Origin: Paracoccaceae bacterium
GTDB taxonomy: Bacteria > Pseudomonadota > Alphaproteobacteria > Rhodobacterales > Rhodobacteraceae
DNA: 64,000 bases
Assembly (NCBI GenBank): GCA_021775315.1
Contig: JAJFIC010000064.1
Coordinates: forward strand, 186,001 to 250,000
Reading direction: 5' to 3'
Under the pieces are notes generated by a model. The model searched no databases. It was not told where the DNA came from and was given only the letters and a program-made list of their open reading frames with translations. Each line of letters opens with the position of its first letter. The first letter of the stretch is position 1. Of the stretch, positions 25,468 through 32,736 are shown piece after piece. Both the position numbers and the translations under genes were made by a program.

Positions 25468-26257
25468 CGACCTGATTGCCAAAATCCAAGAGCAGGCAGG
25501 CGAGGCCCCGGTGGCGCTTGGCCTGATCCTTGGTTCCGGGCTGGGCCATCTGGCGGATCAGGTTGACGGCGTTGCCATTGAGTATTCCGATCTGCCCGGA
25601 TTTCCCCATGCCGGGGTGTCGGGGCACAATCCAAAGCTGGTGATCGGCGATCTGGAAGGCGTGCGCGTCGCGGTTTTCGGCGGGCGGGCGCATTATTACG
25701 AAAGTGGTCGGGGCGACGCGATGCGCCTGCCGCTGGAGGTGCTGAAGGGCCTCGGGGCGGACCGTCTGATCGTGACCAACGCCGCGGGTTCCCTGCGCGA
25801 CGACATCCAACCGGGCGATTTGATGCTGCTGTCAGATCACATCAACTTTTCCGGCCTCAACCCGCTGATAGGCGAGCCGACTGACGCGCGGTTCGTACCA
25901 ATGACCTCCGCCCATGACCCGGACATGCGCCGCGCCCTGAAAAACGCCGCAAAGGCCGAGGGTCTGTCACTGGCCGAGGGTGTTTACGCTTGGTATTCCG
26001 GGCCATCCTTTGAAACCCCGGCAGAAATCCGCGCCATCCGTATTCTGGGCGCAGACGCTGTCGGCATGTCAACCGTGCCCGAGGTCATCCTGGCCCGGTT
26101 TCTAAACCTTAGGGTCGCGGCAATTTCGACCGTCACAAACATGGCCGCCGGGATGAGTAACGAAAATATCAGTCACGAACACACCAAAGCTATGGCACCA
26201 TTGGGTGCCGCCAAACTGGAACGGATTTTGCGGCGGTATCTGCGTGAAAATCAGTGA
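25451..26257 (+). CDS. Purine nucleoside phosphorylase, trimeric (PunA) type
   Basis: 268 residues. LGLILGSGLGHLAD (phosphate loop), LPGFPHAGVSGHNPKLVIG, VFGGRAHYYE, LIVTNAAGSLRDDIQPGDLMLLSDHIN and the base-binding EIRAIRILGADAVGMSTVPEVILAR are hallmarks of class I (PNP/MTAP) enzymes. It splits inosine or guanosine with phosphate into base and ribose 1-phosphate. The ATG at 25451 was chosen because it starts just before the family N terminus; an upstream start at 25409 would add 14 unrelated residues. Being last in the BMP/ABC operon, it likely handles nucleosides as they enter. A second, unrelated phosphorylase (deoD) is at 38.5 kb. Confidence 0.92.
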   Translation: MSKNADDLIAKIQEQAGEAPVALGLILGSGLGHLADQVDGVAIEYSDLPGFPHAGVSGHNPKLVIGDLEGVRVAVFGGRAHYYESGRGDAMRLPLEVLKGLGADRLIVTNAAGSLRDDIQPGDLMLLSDHINFSGLNPLIGEPTDARFVPMTSAHDPDMRRALKNAAKAEGLSLAEGVYAWYSGPSFETPAEIRAIRILGADAVGMSTVPEVILARFLNLRVAAISTVTNMAAGMSNENISHEHTKAMAPLGAAKLERILRRYLRENQ

Positions 26258-26406
26258 TTCGCCAGAAATGACGGCAGGAAAGGGAAAAGCATCGCGCTAA
26301 GACTGTTTGGGGAACACGTTCGCTCCGATTTGTCGCAGCGTAAGGGCCTGAACAAACATATTCAAAAGTTGTAGTGCATTAGCTCTCCGCAGATTTGGAA
26401 ATCGCC

Positions 26407-27324
26407 ATGCAGATTTATCTTCCTATTGCCGAAGTTTCGGTAAACGCCTTTCTATTGCTCGGCCTCGGCGGAATGGTCGGTATCCTGTCCGGCATGTTTG
26501 GCGTTGGCGGTGGCTTCCTGATGACCCCGCTTTTGTTCTTTATTGGCATCCCCCCGGCGGTCGCTGTGGCAACTGAGGCGAACCAAATCGTGGCTTCGTC
26601 GTTTTCCGGCGTGTTGGCGCATCTTAAGCGTCAAACGGTGGACCTGAAAATGGGCACAGTTCTGTTGATCGGCGGACTGTTTGGGGCCGCGATTGGCGTT
26701 CAGGTCTTTAAGGCCCTCAAGGAAATCGGGCAGGTCGAACTGCTGGTGACCCTCTGTTACGTGGTTTTTCTGGGCGTCGTTGGCGGGTTGATGTTTTTGG
26801 AAAGCCTGCGCTCGATCCGGCACGCAAAGAAAAGCGCCGGAAAACGCGCGCCGCGCAAGGCCCATAACTGGGTGCACGGTCTGCCGTTCAAAATGAAATT
26901 CCGCACTTCTGGCCTTTATATCAGCGCCATTCCCCCCCTGATGGTCGGCGCAAGCGTTGGCGTTCTGGCCGCGATCATGGGTGTCGGTGGCGGCTTTATC
27001 ATGGTGCCTGCCATGATTTATCTGCTGGGTATGCCCACCAAAGTTGTGATCGGCACCTCGTTGTTTCAGATCATTTTTGTGACCGGGTTCACCACTTTGA
27101 TGCACGCAACCACCAACTATACGGTTGATATGGCCCTTGCGGTTTTGTTGCTGATCGGCGGCGTTATTGGCGCGCAGATCGGCACCCGCATCGGCGTTAA
27201 GATGAAGGCCGAACAATTGCGCATTCTGCTGGCCATTCTGGTGCTGGCGGTCTGTGGCAAACTGGCGCTTGATCTGCTGCTTGAACCAACCGAGCTGTTT
27301 TCGCTTGGACCGGGAGGCCACTGA
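26407..27324 (+). CDS. TauE/SafE (TSUP) family permease
   Basis: 305 residues with two repeats of the TSUP domain: GGMVGILSGMFGVGGGFLMTPLL near residue 20 and VGVLAAIMGVGGGFIMVPAMIYLLG near residue 185. A long loop carrying basic residues lies between them, and there are about eight helices. TSUP proteins move sulfite, sulfoacetate or other small anions across the inner membrane. The ATG at 26407 has GGAAA seven bases upstream; a TTG at 26395 would add four residues without a better ribosome site. Its stop overlaps the start of the next gene (TGATG), a fixed partner in alphaproteobacteria. The substrate cannot be inferred from the window. Confidence 0.87.
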   Translation: MQIYLPIAEVSVNAFLLLGLGGMVGILSGMFGVGGGFLMTPLLFFIGIPPAVAVATEANQIVASSFSGVLAHLKRQTVDLKMGTVLLIGGLFGAAIGVQVFKALKEIGQVELLVTLCYVVFLGVVGGLMFLESLRSIRHAKKSAGKRAPRKAHNWVHGLPFKMKFRTSGLYISAIPPLMVGASVGVLAAIMGVGGGFIMVPAMIYLLGMPTKVVIGTSLFQIIFVTGFTTLMHATTNYTVDMALAVLLLIGGVIGAQIGTRIGVKMKAEQLRILLAILVLAVCGKLALDLLLEPTELFSLGPGGH

Positions 27325-28085
27325 TGTTTCGGATTATTCTGGCCGCATTGCTGCTGGCCTTTCCAGCCCAAGGCGAAGAAACTATTGTCGCTGATCTGTC
27401 GCAAAACAATGTCTCGATCACGGCCACATTCGATGGCACCGGTATCCTGATTTTCGGCGCGGTCAAACGGTTTCAGCCGGCCCCAGATAACGGCCCGATG
27501 CAAGTTGTCATCGCCGTCGCTGGCCCGTCGCATCCGGTCACGGTGCGGCGCAAAGAAAAACGTTTTGGCATTTGGGTCAACATTGATGCGGTCGAGGTCG
27601 ACGAGGCCCCGAGCTTTTACGCCATCGCTTCAAGCGCACCACTTGATCAGGTCCTGAGCGCGACCGAGGATCTGCGTTACAAAATCAGCGTTGACCATCT
27701 GATCCGCTCCGTCGGCGCGCCAAGCACGGTCAGCGATCCGACCCATTTTCCTGAGGCACTGATCCGCGTGCGCCAGAATAACGGGCTTTACACCCAAAAG
27801 GGTGGCCAAGTGGATCTGATGGACGAAACCTTGTTTCGCACGCAGATTAAACTGCCGTCAAATCTGGTCGAAGGTGATTACAAAACCCGCATCTTTCTGA
27901 CCCGAAACCAGTTGGTGGTGGATGAATTTGTCACCACGCTGGCAGTGCGCAAAGTCGGGCTTGAACGCTGGATCTACAATCTGGCGCACCAACGCCCGCT
28001 GATCTACGGCATCCTGTCGCTGACAATCGCCATTCTGGCCGGTTGGCTGGCCTCGGCCATCTTCCGGGTGCTGCGCCTGAACTAA
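27324..28085 (+). CDS. TIGR02186/Alph_Pro_TM family protein, partner of the TSUP permease
   Basis: 253 residues: signal peptide (MFRIILAALLLAFPAQG-EE), a beta-rich periplasmic region of about 200 residues (VADLSQNNVSITATFDGTGILIFGAVKR, TRIFLTRNQLVVDEF) and one C-terminal membrane helix (LIYGILSLTIAILAGWLASAIF) with a short basic tail. This matches the alphaproteobacterial family TIGR02186 / Alph_Pro_TM, regularly found directly after a TauE/SafE permease, as here with a one-base overlap. A role as periplasmic accessory to that permease is inferred from this pairing; the biochemical function is unknown. Confidence 0.82.
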   Translation: MFRIILAALLLAFPAQGEETIVADLSQNNVSITATFDGTGILIFGAVKRFQPAPDNGPMQVVIAVAGPSHPVTVRRKEKRFGIWVNIDAVEVDEAPSFYAIASSAPLDQVLSATEDLRYKISVDHLIRSVGAPSTVSDPTHFPEALIRVRQNNGLYTQKGGQVDLMDETLFRTQIKLPSNLVEGDYKTRIFLTRNQLVVDEFVTTLAVRKVGLERWIYNLAHQRPLIYGILSLTIAILAGWLASAIFRVLRLN

Positions 28086-28132
28086 GCCGCATTCGCGCTT
28101 CTTCTTTTGGAAAATATCCTCGGGGGGTCGTG

Positions 28133-28149
28133 AATTGCCCCAGGCAATT
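28133..28149. repeat. Small perfect inverted repeat between convergent genes
   Basis: AATTGCC (28133-28139) and GGCAATT (28143-28149) flank a three-base loop. It sits between the converging TIGR02186 and SDR genes, just before the GC-rich hairpin at 28157. It probably belongs to the transcription-stop region; no T tract follows. Confidence 0.4.
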
Positions 28150-28156
28150 TACGTTT

Positions 28157-28178
28157 GGGGGGCAGACAGCCCCCCTTT
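28157..28178 (+). terminator. GC-rich hairpin, candidate terminator for the TSUP operon
   Basis: GGGGGGC (28157-28163) pairs perfectly with GCCCCCC (28169-28175) around the loop AGACA and is followed by TTT on the plus strand. Strong stem, short T tract. It lies in the gap between the converging TSUP operon and the SDR gene. Confidence 0.55.
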
Positions 28179-28196
28179 CTCGCCGGTTACGCAGCC

Positions 28197-28934
28197 TCAG
28201 CCGCGCCCGACGAATTCCATTTCTGTGGCCATCAGCGTCATAAACAAGACATTGGATTGCAGCGGCAGATCCGCCATCTGAAACACCGCCTGCGCCACGT
28301 GATCCACATCCATCGTCGGATCAGGTTTGGCCTCAGGATTGGCCGCAAGGGCGCGCGCTGTCAGGCTTGCAACCATTTCAGTCCCGGCATTGCCGATATC
28401 AATCTGACCGCAGGCGATGTTAAAAGGCCGACCATCCAACGAAATCGACTTGGTCAGCCCGGTGATCGCGTGTTTGGTCGCCGTATAAGGCGCCGAATGC
28501 GCGCGCGGTGAATAGGCCGAGATCGAGCCGTTGTTGATGATCCGCCCGCCCTGTGGCTGCTGGTGGCGCATAATCGAAAACGCCGCCTGCGCGCATAAAA
28601 AACTGCCGGTCAGATTAATATCAACCGCACGCCGCCAATCGGCAACCGAGATTTCGTCGATGACCTGCCCCATGGGGAAAATACCGGCATTGTTAAACAA
28701 CACATCCAGATGGCCAAAACGCGTCGTAAAAGCCGCAAAGGCCGCTTTGACGGCCTGCTCGTCTGCCACGTCACACGCTAAGGCCAGCGCGGTTTCTTGG
28801 GCGGCAGCAATATCTGCCAGCAATTCCACACGTCGCGCCAGAAGACCGACATTCCAGCCTTTAGACAGAAAATGTTCCGCTGTTGCGCGACCGATACCCG
28901 AACTCGCGCCGGTGATGATGATGCTTTTTGCCAT
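28197..28934 (-). CDS. Short-chain dehydrogenase/reductase (SDR)
   Basis: 245 residues of the classical SDR fold: cofactor motif IITGASSGIGRA at residues 6-17, LFNNAG (NNAG motif), serine in NNGSISAYS, and the catalytic pair in PYTATKHA (Y-x3-K). An arginine pair (ARRVELL) after the second beta strand suggests preference for NADP(H), though this is only a hint. Classical SDRs oxidise or reduce hydroxyl/keto groups of many substrates; none can be named here. The gene is monocistronic, converging with the TSUP operon and lying downstream of the AsnC-domain gene by about 50 bases. Confidence 0.85.
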   Translation of the reverse strand: MAKSIIITGASSGIGRATAEHFLSKGWNVGLLARRVELLADIAAAQETALALACDVADEQAVKAAFAAFTTRFGHLDVLFNNAGIFPMGQVIDEISVADWRRAVDINLTGSFLCAQAAFSIMRHQQPQGGRIINNGSISAYSPRAHSAPYTATKHAITGLTKSISLDGRPFNIACGQIDIGNAGTEMVASLTARALAANPEAKPDPTMDVDHVAQAVFQMADLPLQSNVLFMTLMATEMEFVGRG

Positions 28935-28982
28935 GCCTTATCCCCCATAGCTTGGCGCCTACGCACCTCAATAAGTAGCGCT

Positions 28983-29219
28983 TTAGAACGCCTGAAACGT
29001 CATCGTGGTTAACGAACGGCTGATGCCCGGAATATCCAGAATGGAATCGTTGACGTATTTGCCTATGTCATCGCCTTCGGGAATGTAAAACTTGGCCAGC
29101 AGGTCATAATCACCGCTGGTCGAATACAATTCCGAGGCTATTTCGCGTTGATAGATCGCATCGGCAACCTCGTAGGTTTTGCCGGGGCTACACTGGATTT
29201 GAACGAATACGCATTTCAC
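28983..29219 (-). CDS. Stand-alone Lrp/AsnC ligand-binding (RAM) domain protein
   Basis: 78 residues consisting only of the alpha-beta ligand/oligomerisation domain of Lrp/AsnC regulators: MKCVFVQIQCSPGKTYEVADAIY, ELYSTSGDYDLLAKFYIP and ILDIPGISRSLTTMTFQAF. The G-D-Y-D-L motif that lines the amino acid pocket is present. There is no helix-turn-helix, so it cannot bind DNA by itself. Such stand-alone RAM proteins are known; they may sense amino acids by assembling with full-length Lrp proteins or act as small-molecule-binding modulators. A clear full-length partner is not in the window. Confidence 0.85.
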   Translation of the reverse strand: MKCVFVQIQCSPGKTYEVADAIYQREIASELYSTSGDYDLLAKFYIPEGDDIGKYVNDSILDIPGISRSLTTMTFQAF

Positions 29220-29304
29220 CGGTCTGTTCCTTTGTTGCTGCCAAAAAGGCTTCTGGCTTGGATACTAATCAGATCACACAATGGGGTGCCAGCGTAAACC
29301 CTAT

Positions 29305-30828
29305 CTAAAGCGCATCCTCAGCCGGGGCTTCCAGCACCAGTTTTGCGGGCGCAGGCTTCGCCAAATCCCCGACACCCAACTGGCCCGTCGGTTTGGCCAG
29401 CATGTAGCGCGTGACCCATAGCAACTGATGCTCGGCCCGCGTGATCGCCACATAGGCCAGACGCTTCCACAAAGGGATACCTGCCTCGGACCGCCCGGAC
29501 CGTGCGGCGGCGTAAATGTCCGGCGCGAACACTTGTACGGCTGGCCATTGTGATCCTTGGGCTTTGTGGATGGTGACAGCCGCGCCATGCAGAAAAGCCG
29601 CCCCCATGCGCGCAGCCGAGGGGATGAACGGCTCTTCCTCGCCGGGGGCCTCGATCTTGATGATGGTTGCCGCGTTCACTTGCGGCTCTTCAACGCCAAA
29701 CACATGCAGGCGGGAAAACCCCGGTTTGCGACCCGGCCCCATATAGACGACCTGCGCGCCTTTGATCAGGCCGCGCGCCTCAAGATCGACGCGCTTTTTG
29801 CGGTGCTTGGCGGGCAGTTCGATGCCGTCACAGATCAGCGGCTCGCCCGGCAAAAGTTCCATCGGGGGTGCGCCATAGGCCGCGCGAAACGCATGGATCA
29901 GACGGATGCGCGTGGCGTTTCGCCAGACCAGAACCGGCGAGCGTGCCATCATCGTCGCGTCAACCCGCGGCGAGATCACCACCCGGTCGTCGTCCTTTGC
30001 GGCTTGTTCCACCATGCATTCAAACGCTTCAAAACTCAGTTCAGGATCGCCCAGCGCATGCGCCAGATCAAGGATCGGATTGCCCGCAGACTGGCGGTGG
30101 ATACGGTGCAGATGGGTTTTGCGGCTTTCCTTGATCGCGTCAAACGCCATCGCGCCGGATTGCCCCACCGGGGCCAACTGGGCAGGATCGCCAAACAGCA
30201 CAAGGGTCGAAAAAATCTCGCGCAGGTCATCAAACTGACGGTCGTCCAGCATCGAACTTTCGTCGACAAAGCCGATGTCCAGCGGGTCGTCGCGCCGGGT
30301 CCAACCAATGATGAAGTCCGAGCCGCGCAAACCCGCCGCCGCCAAAGCGCCGGGAATGGATTTATGGGTGTCATAAAACGCAAATGCCCGGTCGAGTGCT
30401 ACATCCGTCAGCCCTTCGATATCCGGTCGATCGCCTTTGCCCGCCAACCATTCCGCGATCTTTTCATATTCCGGGTCGTATAAAGGCGTGTAAATGATGC
30501 GGTGAATCGTCGTGGCCGGAACCCCGTGACTGCGCAAAACACTGGCTGCTTTGTTGGTCGGGGCCAGTACCGCCAATGTGCGGCGATCCTTGGTGCGCTT
30601 ACCCTCATAATCGCCCGACACCAGATCGACACCGGCCTCGGTCAATTCGTCCACCATTTTTGCAAGCAACATGGTCTTGCCCGAACCGGCCTTGCCAAGC
30701 ACGGCCACCAGCCCCGGTTTGCCGCCGCCTTCTGGCAAAATCGTGCCATTTGCCAGATCAACTCCGGCGGCCCGCAGAATATCCGCGATACGGTCGTATG
30801 CCTCGGCCTGGTCATCGGAAAACTGCAT
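29305..30828 (-). CDS. RecD-like ATP-dependent DNA helicase (SF1, UvrD_C_2)
   Basis: 507 residues. Walker A GKAGSGKT at 45-52, LAPTNKAASVLRSHG (motif Ia), GFVDESSMLDDRQ (motif II), LFGDPAQLAPVGQSGAM (motif III), and at the C terminus GAAVTIHKAQGSQW (motif V) and YVAITRAEHQLLWVTR (motif VI). These place it in the superfamily 1B RecD/UvrD_C_2 group, 5'-3' helicases acting on DNA. The N-terminal RecD2 extension is absent. The ATG at 30828 was chosen because AAGGG lies seven bases upstream; the ATG at 30855 has no ribosome site. It lies 70 bases downstream of luxI on the same strand and may be co-transcribed, but no functional link to quorum sensing is implied. Confidence 0.85.
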   Translation of the reverse strand: MQFSDDQAEAYDRIADILRAAGVDLANGTILPEGGGKPGLVAVLGKAGSGKTMLLAKMVDELTEAGVDLVSGDYEGKRTKDRRTLAVLAPTNKAASVLRSHGVPATTIHRIIYTPLYDPEYEKIAEWLAGKGDRPDIEGLTDVALDRAFAFYDTHKSIPGALAAAGLRGSDFIIGWTRRDDPLDIGFVDESSMLDDRQFDDLREIFSTLVLFGDPAQLAPVGQSGAMAFDAIKESRKTHLHRIHRQSAGNPILDLAHALGDPELSFEAFECMVEQAAKDDDRVVISPRVDATMMARSPVLVWRNATRIRLIHAFRAAYGAPPMELLPGEPLICDGIELPAKHRKKRVDLEARGLIKGAQVVYMGPGRKPGFSRLHVFGVEEPQVNAATIIKIEAPGEEEPFIPSAARMGAAFLHGAAVTIHKAQGSQWPAVQVFAPDIYAAARSGRSEAGIPLWKRLAYVAITRAEHQLLWVTRYMLAKPTGQLGVGDLAKPAPAKLVLEAPAEDAL

Positions 30829-30897
30829 CTTATGCCCTTGTTTTCCGCTGACCATAAACCGCCAAACCAGCGGGCGCCAGTTTGATCGACAGGGTTG

Positions 30898-31533
30898 TCA
30901 GGCTGGCTGCCGCTCTTTGTTAGCCGGGGCAAATGACTGTTGATACCAATGCTCGGGCGCATCAGGTGCGACCTTGGCCTTGGCGCATAGCGTGTCAAAA
31001 GGTGCGGCCTTGAAATCCCATAAGCCGACGGAAATCGCATCGCGGCCGCTCCCGGCACTGCCCAGAATATCCGGTGCCCAGCCAAGCGTTTTGTAGACCC
31101 GGATCATTCTGGTATCAAATACCCCGACAGCATGGGCCAGATGAAACCGACGCCCCAGCGTAGCGCCCGCAAGCATCAGACGTGCCGCCACCAAGGGCGT
31201 CGGGGCTGTCGGCGAGATGCAAAACCGGGTGCATTCCCAAATCAACGGGCTGCCGATGGTCACGCCATCGGTCAAATGTTGGAAGTGATCGTTCACCATT
31301 ACCGGACCCGTGGTCGGCAAAAACCGCATGGAGCCGCCGTGGCTACCGTCAGGTTGCTGCCAGATCACGTAAAGCGGGTTCTGTTGATCGTAGGTGTCGC
31401 GCTCAAACCCGTCGGCGTCGACTGTGACTTGCCAGTTCAGGCGCTTGGCGAATTGGTTTGCGCGATCGCGAAACATGGATTGGGAAAGTTTGCGACAAGT
31501 GCCAAGCTGGTCGCCATACAGATATCGGATCAT
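30898..31533 (-). CDS. luxI: Acyl-homoserine-lactone synthase (LuxI family)
   Basis: 211 residues. The N-terminal half carries the invariant set of AHL synthases: R-x2-F and W in FRDRANQFAKRLNW, D-x-YD in FERDTYDQQNPLYVIW, R in GSMRFLPTTGP, and E/R in WECTRFCI. Length and order fit the family. It makes an N-acyl-homoserine lactone signal from S-adenosylmethionine and an acyl carrier; chain length cannot be read from the sequence. The start is ATG 31533; the longer open frame to 31776 is antisense-like low-complexity sequence inside luxR. luxR lies 109 bases upstream on the same strand, giving the order small gene - luxR - luxI. A hairpin in the gap covers the luxI ribosome site. Confidence 0.93.
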   Translation of the reverse strand: MIRYLYGDQLGTCRKLSQSMFRDRANQFAKRLNWQVTVDADGFERDTYDQQNPLYVIWQQPDGSHGGSMRFLPTTGPVMVNDHFQHLTDGVTIGSPLIWECTRFCISPTAPTPLVAARLMLAGATLGRRFHLAHAVGVFDTRMIRVYKTLGWAPDILGSAGSGRDAISVGLWDFKAAPFDTLCAKAKVAPDAPEHWYQQSFAPANKERQPA

Positions 31534-31538
31534 GAAAA

Positions 31539-31567
31539 TACCCCAGATGCTGAAAAACACCGGGGTA
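31539..31567 (-). promoter_or_regulatory. Inverted repeat covering the luxI ribosome binding site
   Basis: TACCCC (31539-31544) and GGGGTA (31562-31567) are perfectly complementary with a 17-base loop. On the luxI strand the GGGG at 31544-31541, about seven bases before the ATG, is the only Shine-Dalgarno-like sequence and is paired in this stem. It could limit luxI translation or, as DNA, be half of an operator. The stem is short, so this is tentative. Confidence 0.4.
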
Positions 31568-31642
31568 GCGTCGTTGCTGTTAACAATTTCGAAACGTGCG
31601 ACGGTAAAAATTCTTGGCAACCGGGGCGGGCGGGCGCGCGAC

Positions 31643-32356
31643 TCAGACGATGATTTTGCCGCTTGCCATGGCCAGCGCGACGGCATGGGTGGTGTTGGCC
31701 GCGCCGAGTTTGAACCGGGCACTTTCGATATAGACCCGCAACGTATGTTCTGAAATCGACAGGCTTTCAGCCGCATGGCCGCGACTTTTGCCCATGCCGA
31801 TCAGGGTCAGCGCATCCAGTTCGCGCGGCGACAGGTTTTGATAAGCCAGCTTGTCGGTGCCGCGTTCAATTTCAAGCGCCTTTTGATTGAGATAATGCGC
31901 GATCAGGATCAGATCCTGCACATGTTCATCCGTAAACTTGACCCAATCATCATCTGAACAGGTGTGATTGGCCGTAAACAACGCAAATTGGCCGTTGGGG
32001 CCGCGGATCGGGATCGAATACCCCTGATTGCCAACACCCGCATCTGAAGCCTCGAACATAAAGGACTTGGCGGCCTTGCCGGACCAGTCAAGTTGTTTCC
32101 AGTCGACAGGGTGAAACCGCTGGTAACAGCCCAGCACCACCGGGTCGATACGGCCGAAATCCCGGTCCAGATAATGATCGACCCAATCGACGCTGTAGGT
32201 CAGTGCGGCGTAGGGTTCGCCCGCGGAATTTACGGAATGATAAACGAAATGTTCAATCTGATAGAGCCCGGAAAGGCCAACCACCAGGGCTTGGAGTTGG
32301 TCAAGTGTTGTCACCTGCTGCAAGCGCTCGATAAAAGTGATGATCCGGTTTTGCAT
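31643..32356 (-). CDS. luxR: LuxR family autoinducer-responsive transcription factor
   Basis: 237 residues. The N-terminal autoinducer-binding domain has the conserved tryptophan, tyrosine, aspartate and proline set in DWVDHYLDRDFGRIDPVV, the tryptophan in HPVDWKQLDW and the glycine in GYSIPIRGPNGQFALF. The C-terminal GerE-type HTH is NLSPRELDALTLIGMGKSRGHAAESLSISEHTLRVYIESARFKL. It should bind the lactone made by the neighbouring LuxI and control transcription. Two starts are possible, ATG 32386 and ATG 32356; the latter gives the family-like N terminus and has AGGG about eight bases upstream. Either way the gene overlaps the end of the small upstream gene by at least 56 bases in another frame, implying translational coupling. 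Confidence 0.92.
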   Translation of the reverse strand: MQNRIITFIERLQQVTTLDQLQALVVGLSGLYQIEHFVYHSVNSAGEPYAALTYSVDWVDHYLDRDFGRIDPVVLGCYQRFHPVDWKQLDWSGKAAKSFMFEASDAGVGNQGYSIPIRGPNGQFALFTANHTCSDDDWVKFTDEHVQDLILIAHYLNQKALEIERGTDKLAYQNLSPRELDALTLIGMGKSRGHAAESLSISEHTLRVYIESARFKLGAANTTHAVALAMASGKIIV

Positions 32357-32513
32357 AGCCTTTGCCCTGAACCATTTCCGGCCCATTCAGCTTCAGTTCT
32401 GCCGCAGCGACCAGGATTGAATCATCCAATTGCTCTGCCAACCCCATCAGACCGTTCTGTTGGGCGAATTTTCTTAAATCAGTTAGGACATCAATCATCC
32501 ATTCTTGCGACAT
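32301..32513 (-). CDS. Small conserved-looking protein upstream of and overlapping luxR
   Basis: 70 residues, predicted mainly helical: MSQEWMIDVLTDLRKFAQQN, LMGLAEQLDDSILVAAAEL, ending HHFYRALAAGDNT. I do not recognise a named domain. The ATG at 32513 has GAGG seven bases upstream, and a CtrA-type box lies 22-36 bases upstream of the start. Its last 56 bases overlap luxR in a different frame, so the two are coupled. I recall similar short proteins beside luxR in Rhodobacterales but cannot verify this. Position and size recall quorum-sensing antiactivators such as TraM, which is only an analogy; no sequence similarity is claimed. The coding call rests on the ribosome site, codon structure and synteny. 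Confidence 0.7.
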   Translation of the reverse strand: MSQEWMIDVLTDLRKFAQQNGLMGLAEQLDDSILVAAAELKLNGPEMVQGKGYAKPDHHFYRALAAGDNT

Positions 32514-32534
32514 TACAAACCTCGTTCTGATTGG

Positions 32535-32549
32535 TTAACAAATTCTTAA
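32535..32549 (-). promoter_or_regulatory. CtrA-type full site TTAA-N7-TTAA upstream of the luxR operon
   Basis: TTAACAAATTCTTAA at 32535-32549 fits the CtrA consensus TTAA-N7-TTAA exactly. It is 22 bases upstream of the small gene that begins the luxR-luxI unit, where CtrA could act at the promoter. The region is AT-rich, which raises the chance of a random match, but intergenic exact sites are rare in this GC-rich window. CtrA and quorum sensing are known to regulate each other in Rhodobacterales; the specific link here is inferred. Confidence 0.6.
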
Positions 32550-32647
32550 TACAATCCTAGCACGAGTATCTTTTATAATAAATTCGCCTATTTCAACTCC
32601 CCCAAAATAGCGAGGGAGGATTTTGTAACCCGTTGAAAACAAACAAT

Positions 32648-32679
32648 CCCGCAACTCGGGTCCAAATCCGGGTTGCGGG
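32648..32679 (-). terminator. Intrinsic terminator downstream of ccrA
   Basis: Arms CCCGCAACTCGG (32648-32659) and CCGGGTTGCGGG (32668-32679) form a 12-pair stem with one mismatch or wobble and an eight-base loop. On the minus strand it is followed by ATTGTTTGTTTT, a T-rich tail. It lies about 60 bases after the ccrA stop and separates ccrA from the luxR unit. Confidence 0.72.
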
Positions 32680-32697
32680 ACGTCTGACTATTCTCTG

Positions 32698-32720
32698 ATT
32701 GTTTCCAATATGGAAACAAT
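32698..32720. promoter_or_regulatory. Palindrome with arms ATTGTTTCC / GGAAACAAT (candidate operator, copy 1)
   Basis: Nine-base arms (32698-32706 and 32712-32720) flank AATAT. A further half site TGTTTCC follows at 32722-32728. The same arm sequence TGTTTCC-N5-GGAAACA occurs at 58664-58682. It is just downstream of the ccrA stop, about 185 bases upstream of the small gene of the luxR unit. The regulator is not recognised. Confidence 0.5.
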
Positions 32721-32736
32721 GTGTTTCCGTATTCAA

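Noticed and set aside
31534-31642. A lux box between luxR and luxI
   Set aside because: The gap contains GTTAAC and TTCGAA palindromes but no convincing 18-20 base dyad of the lux-box type.
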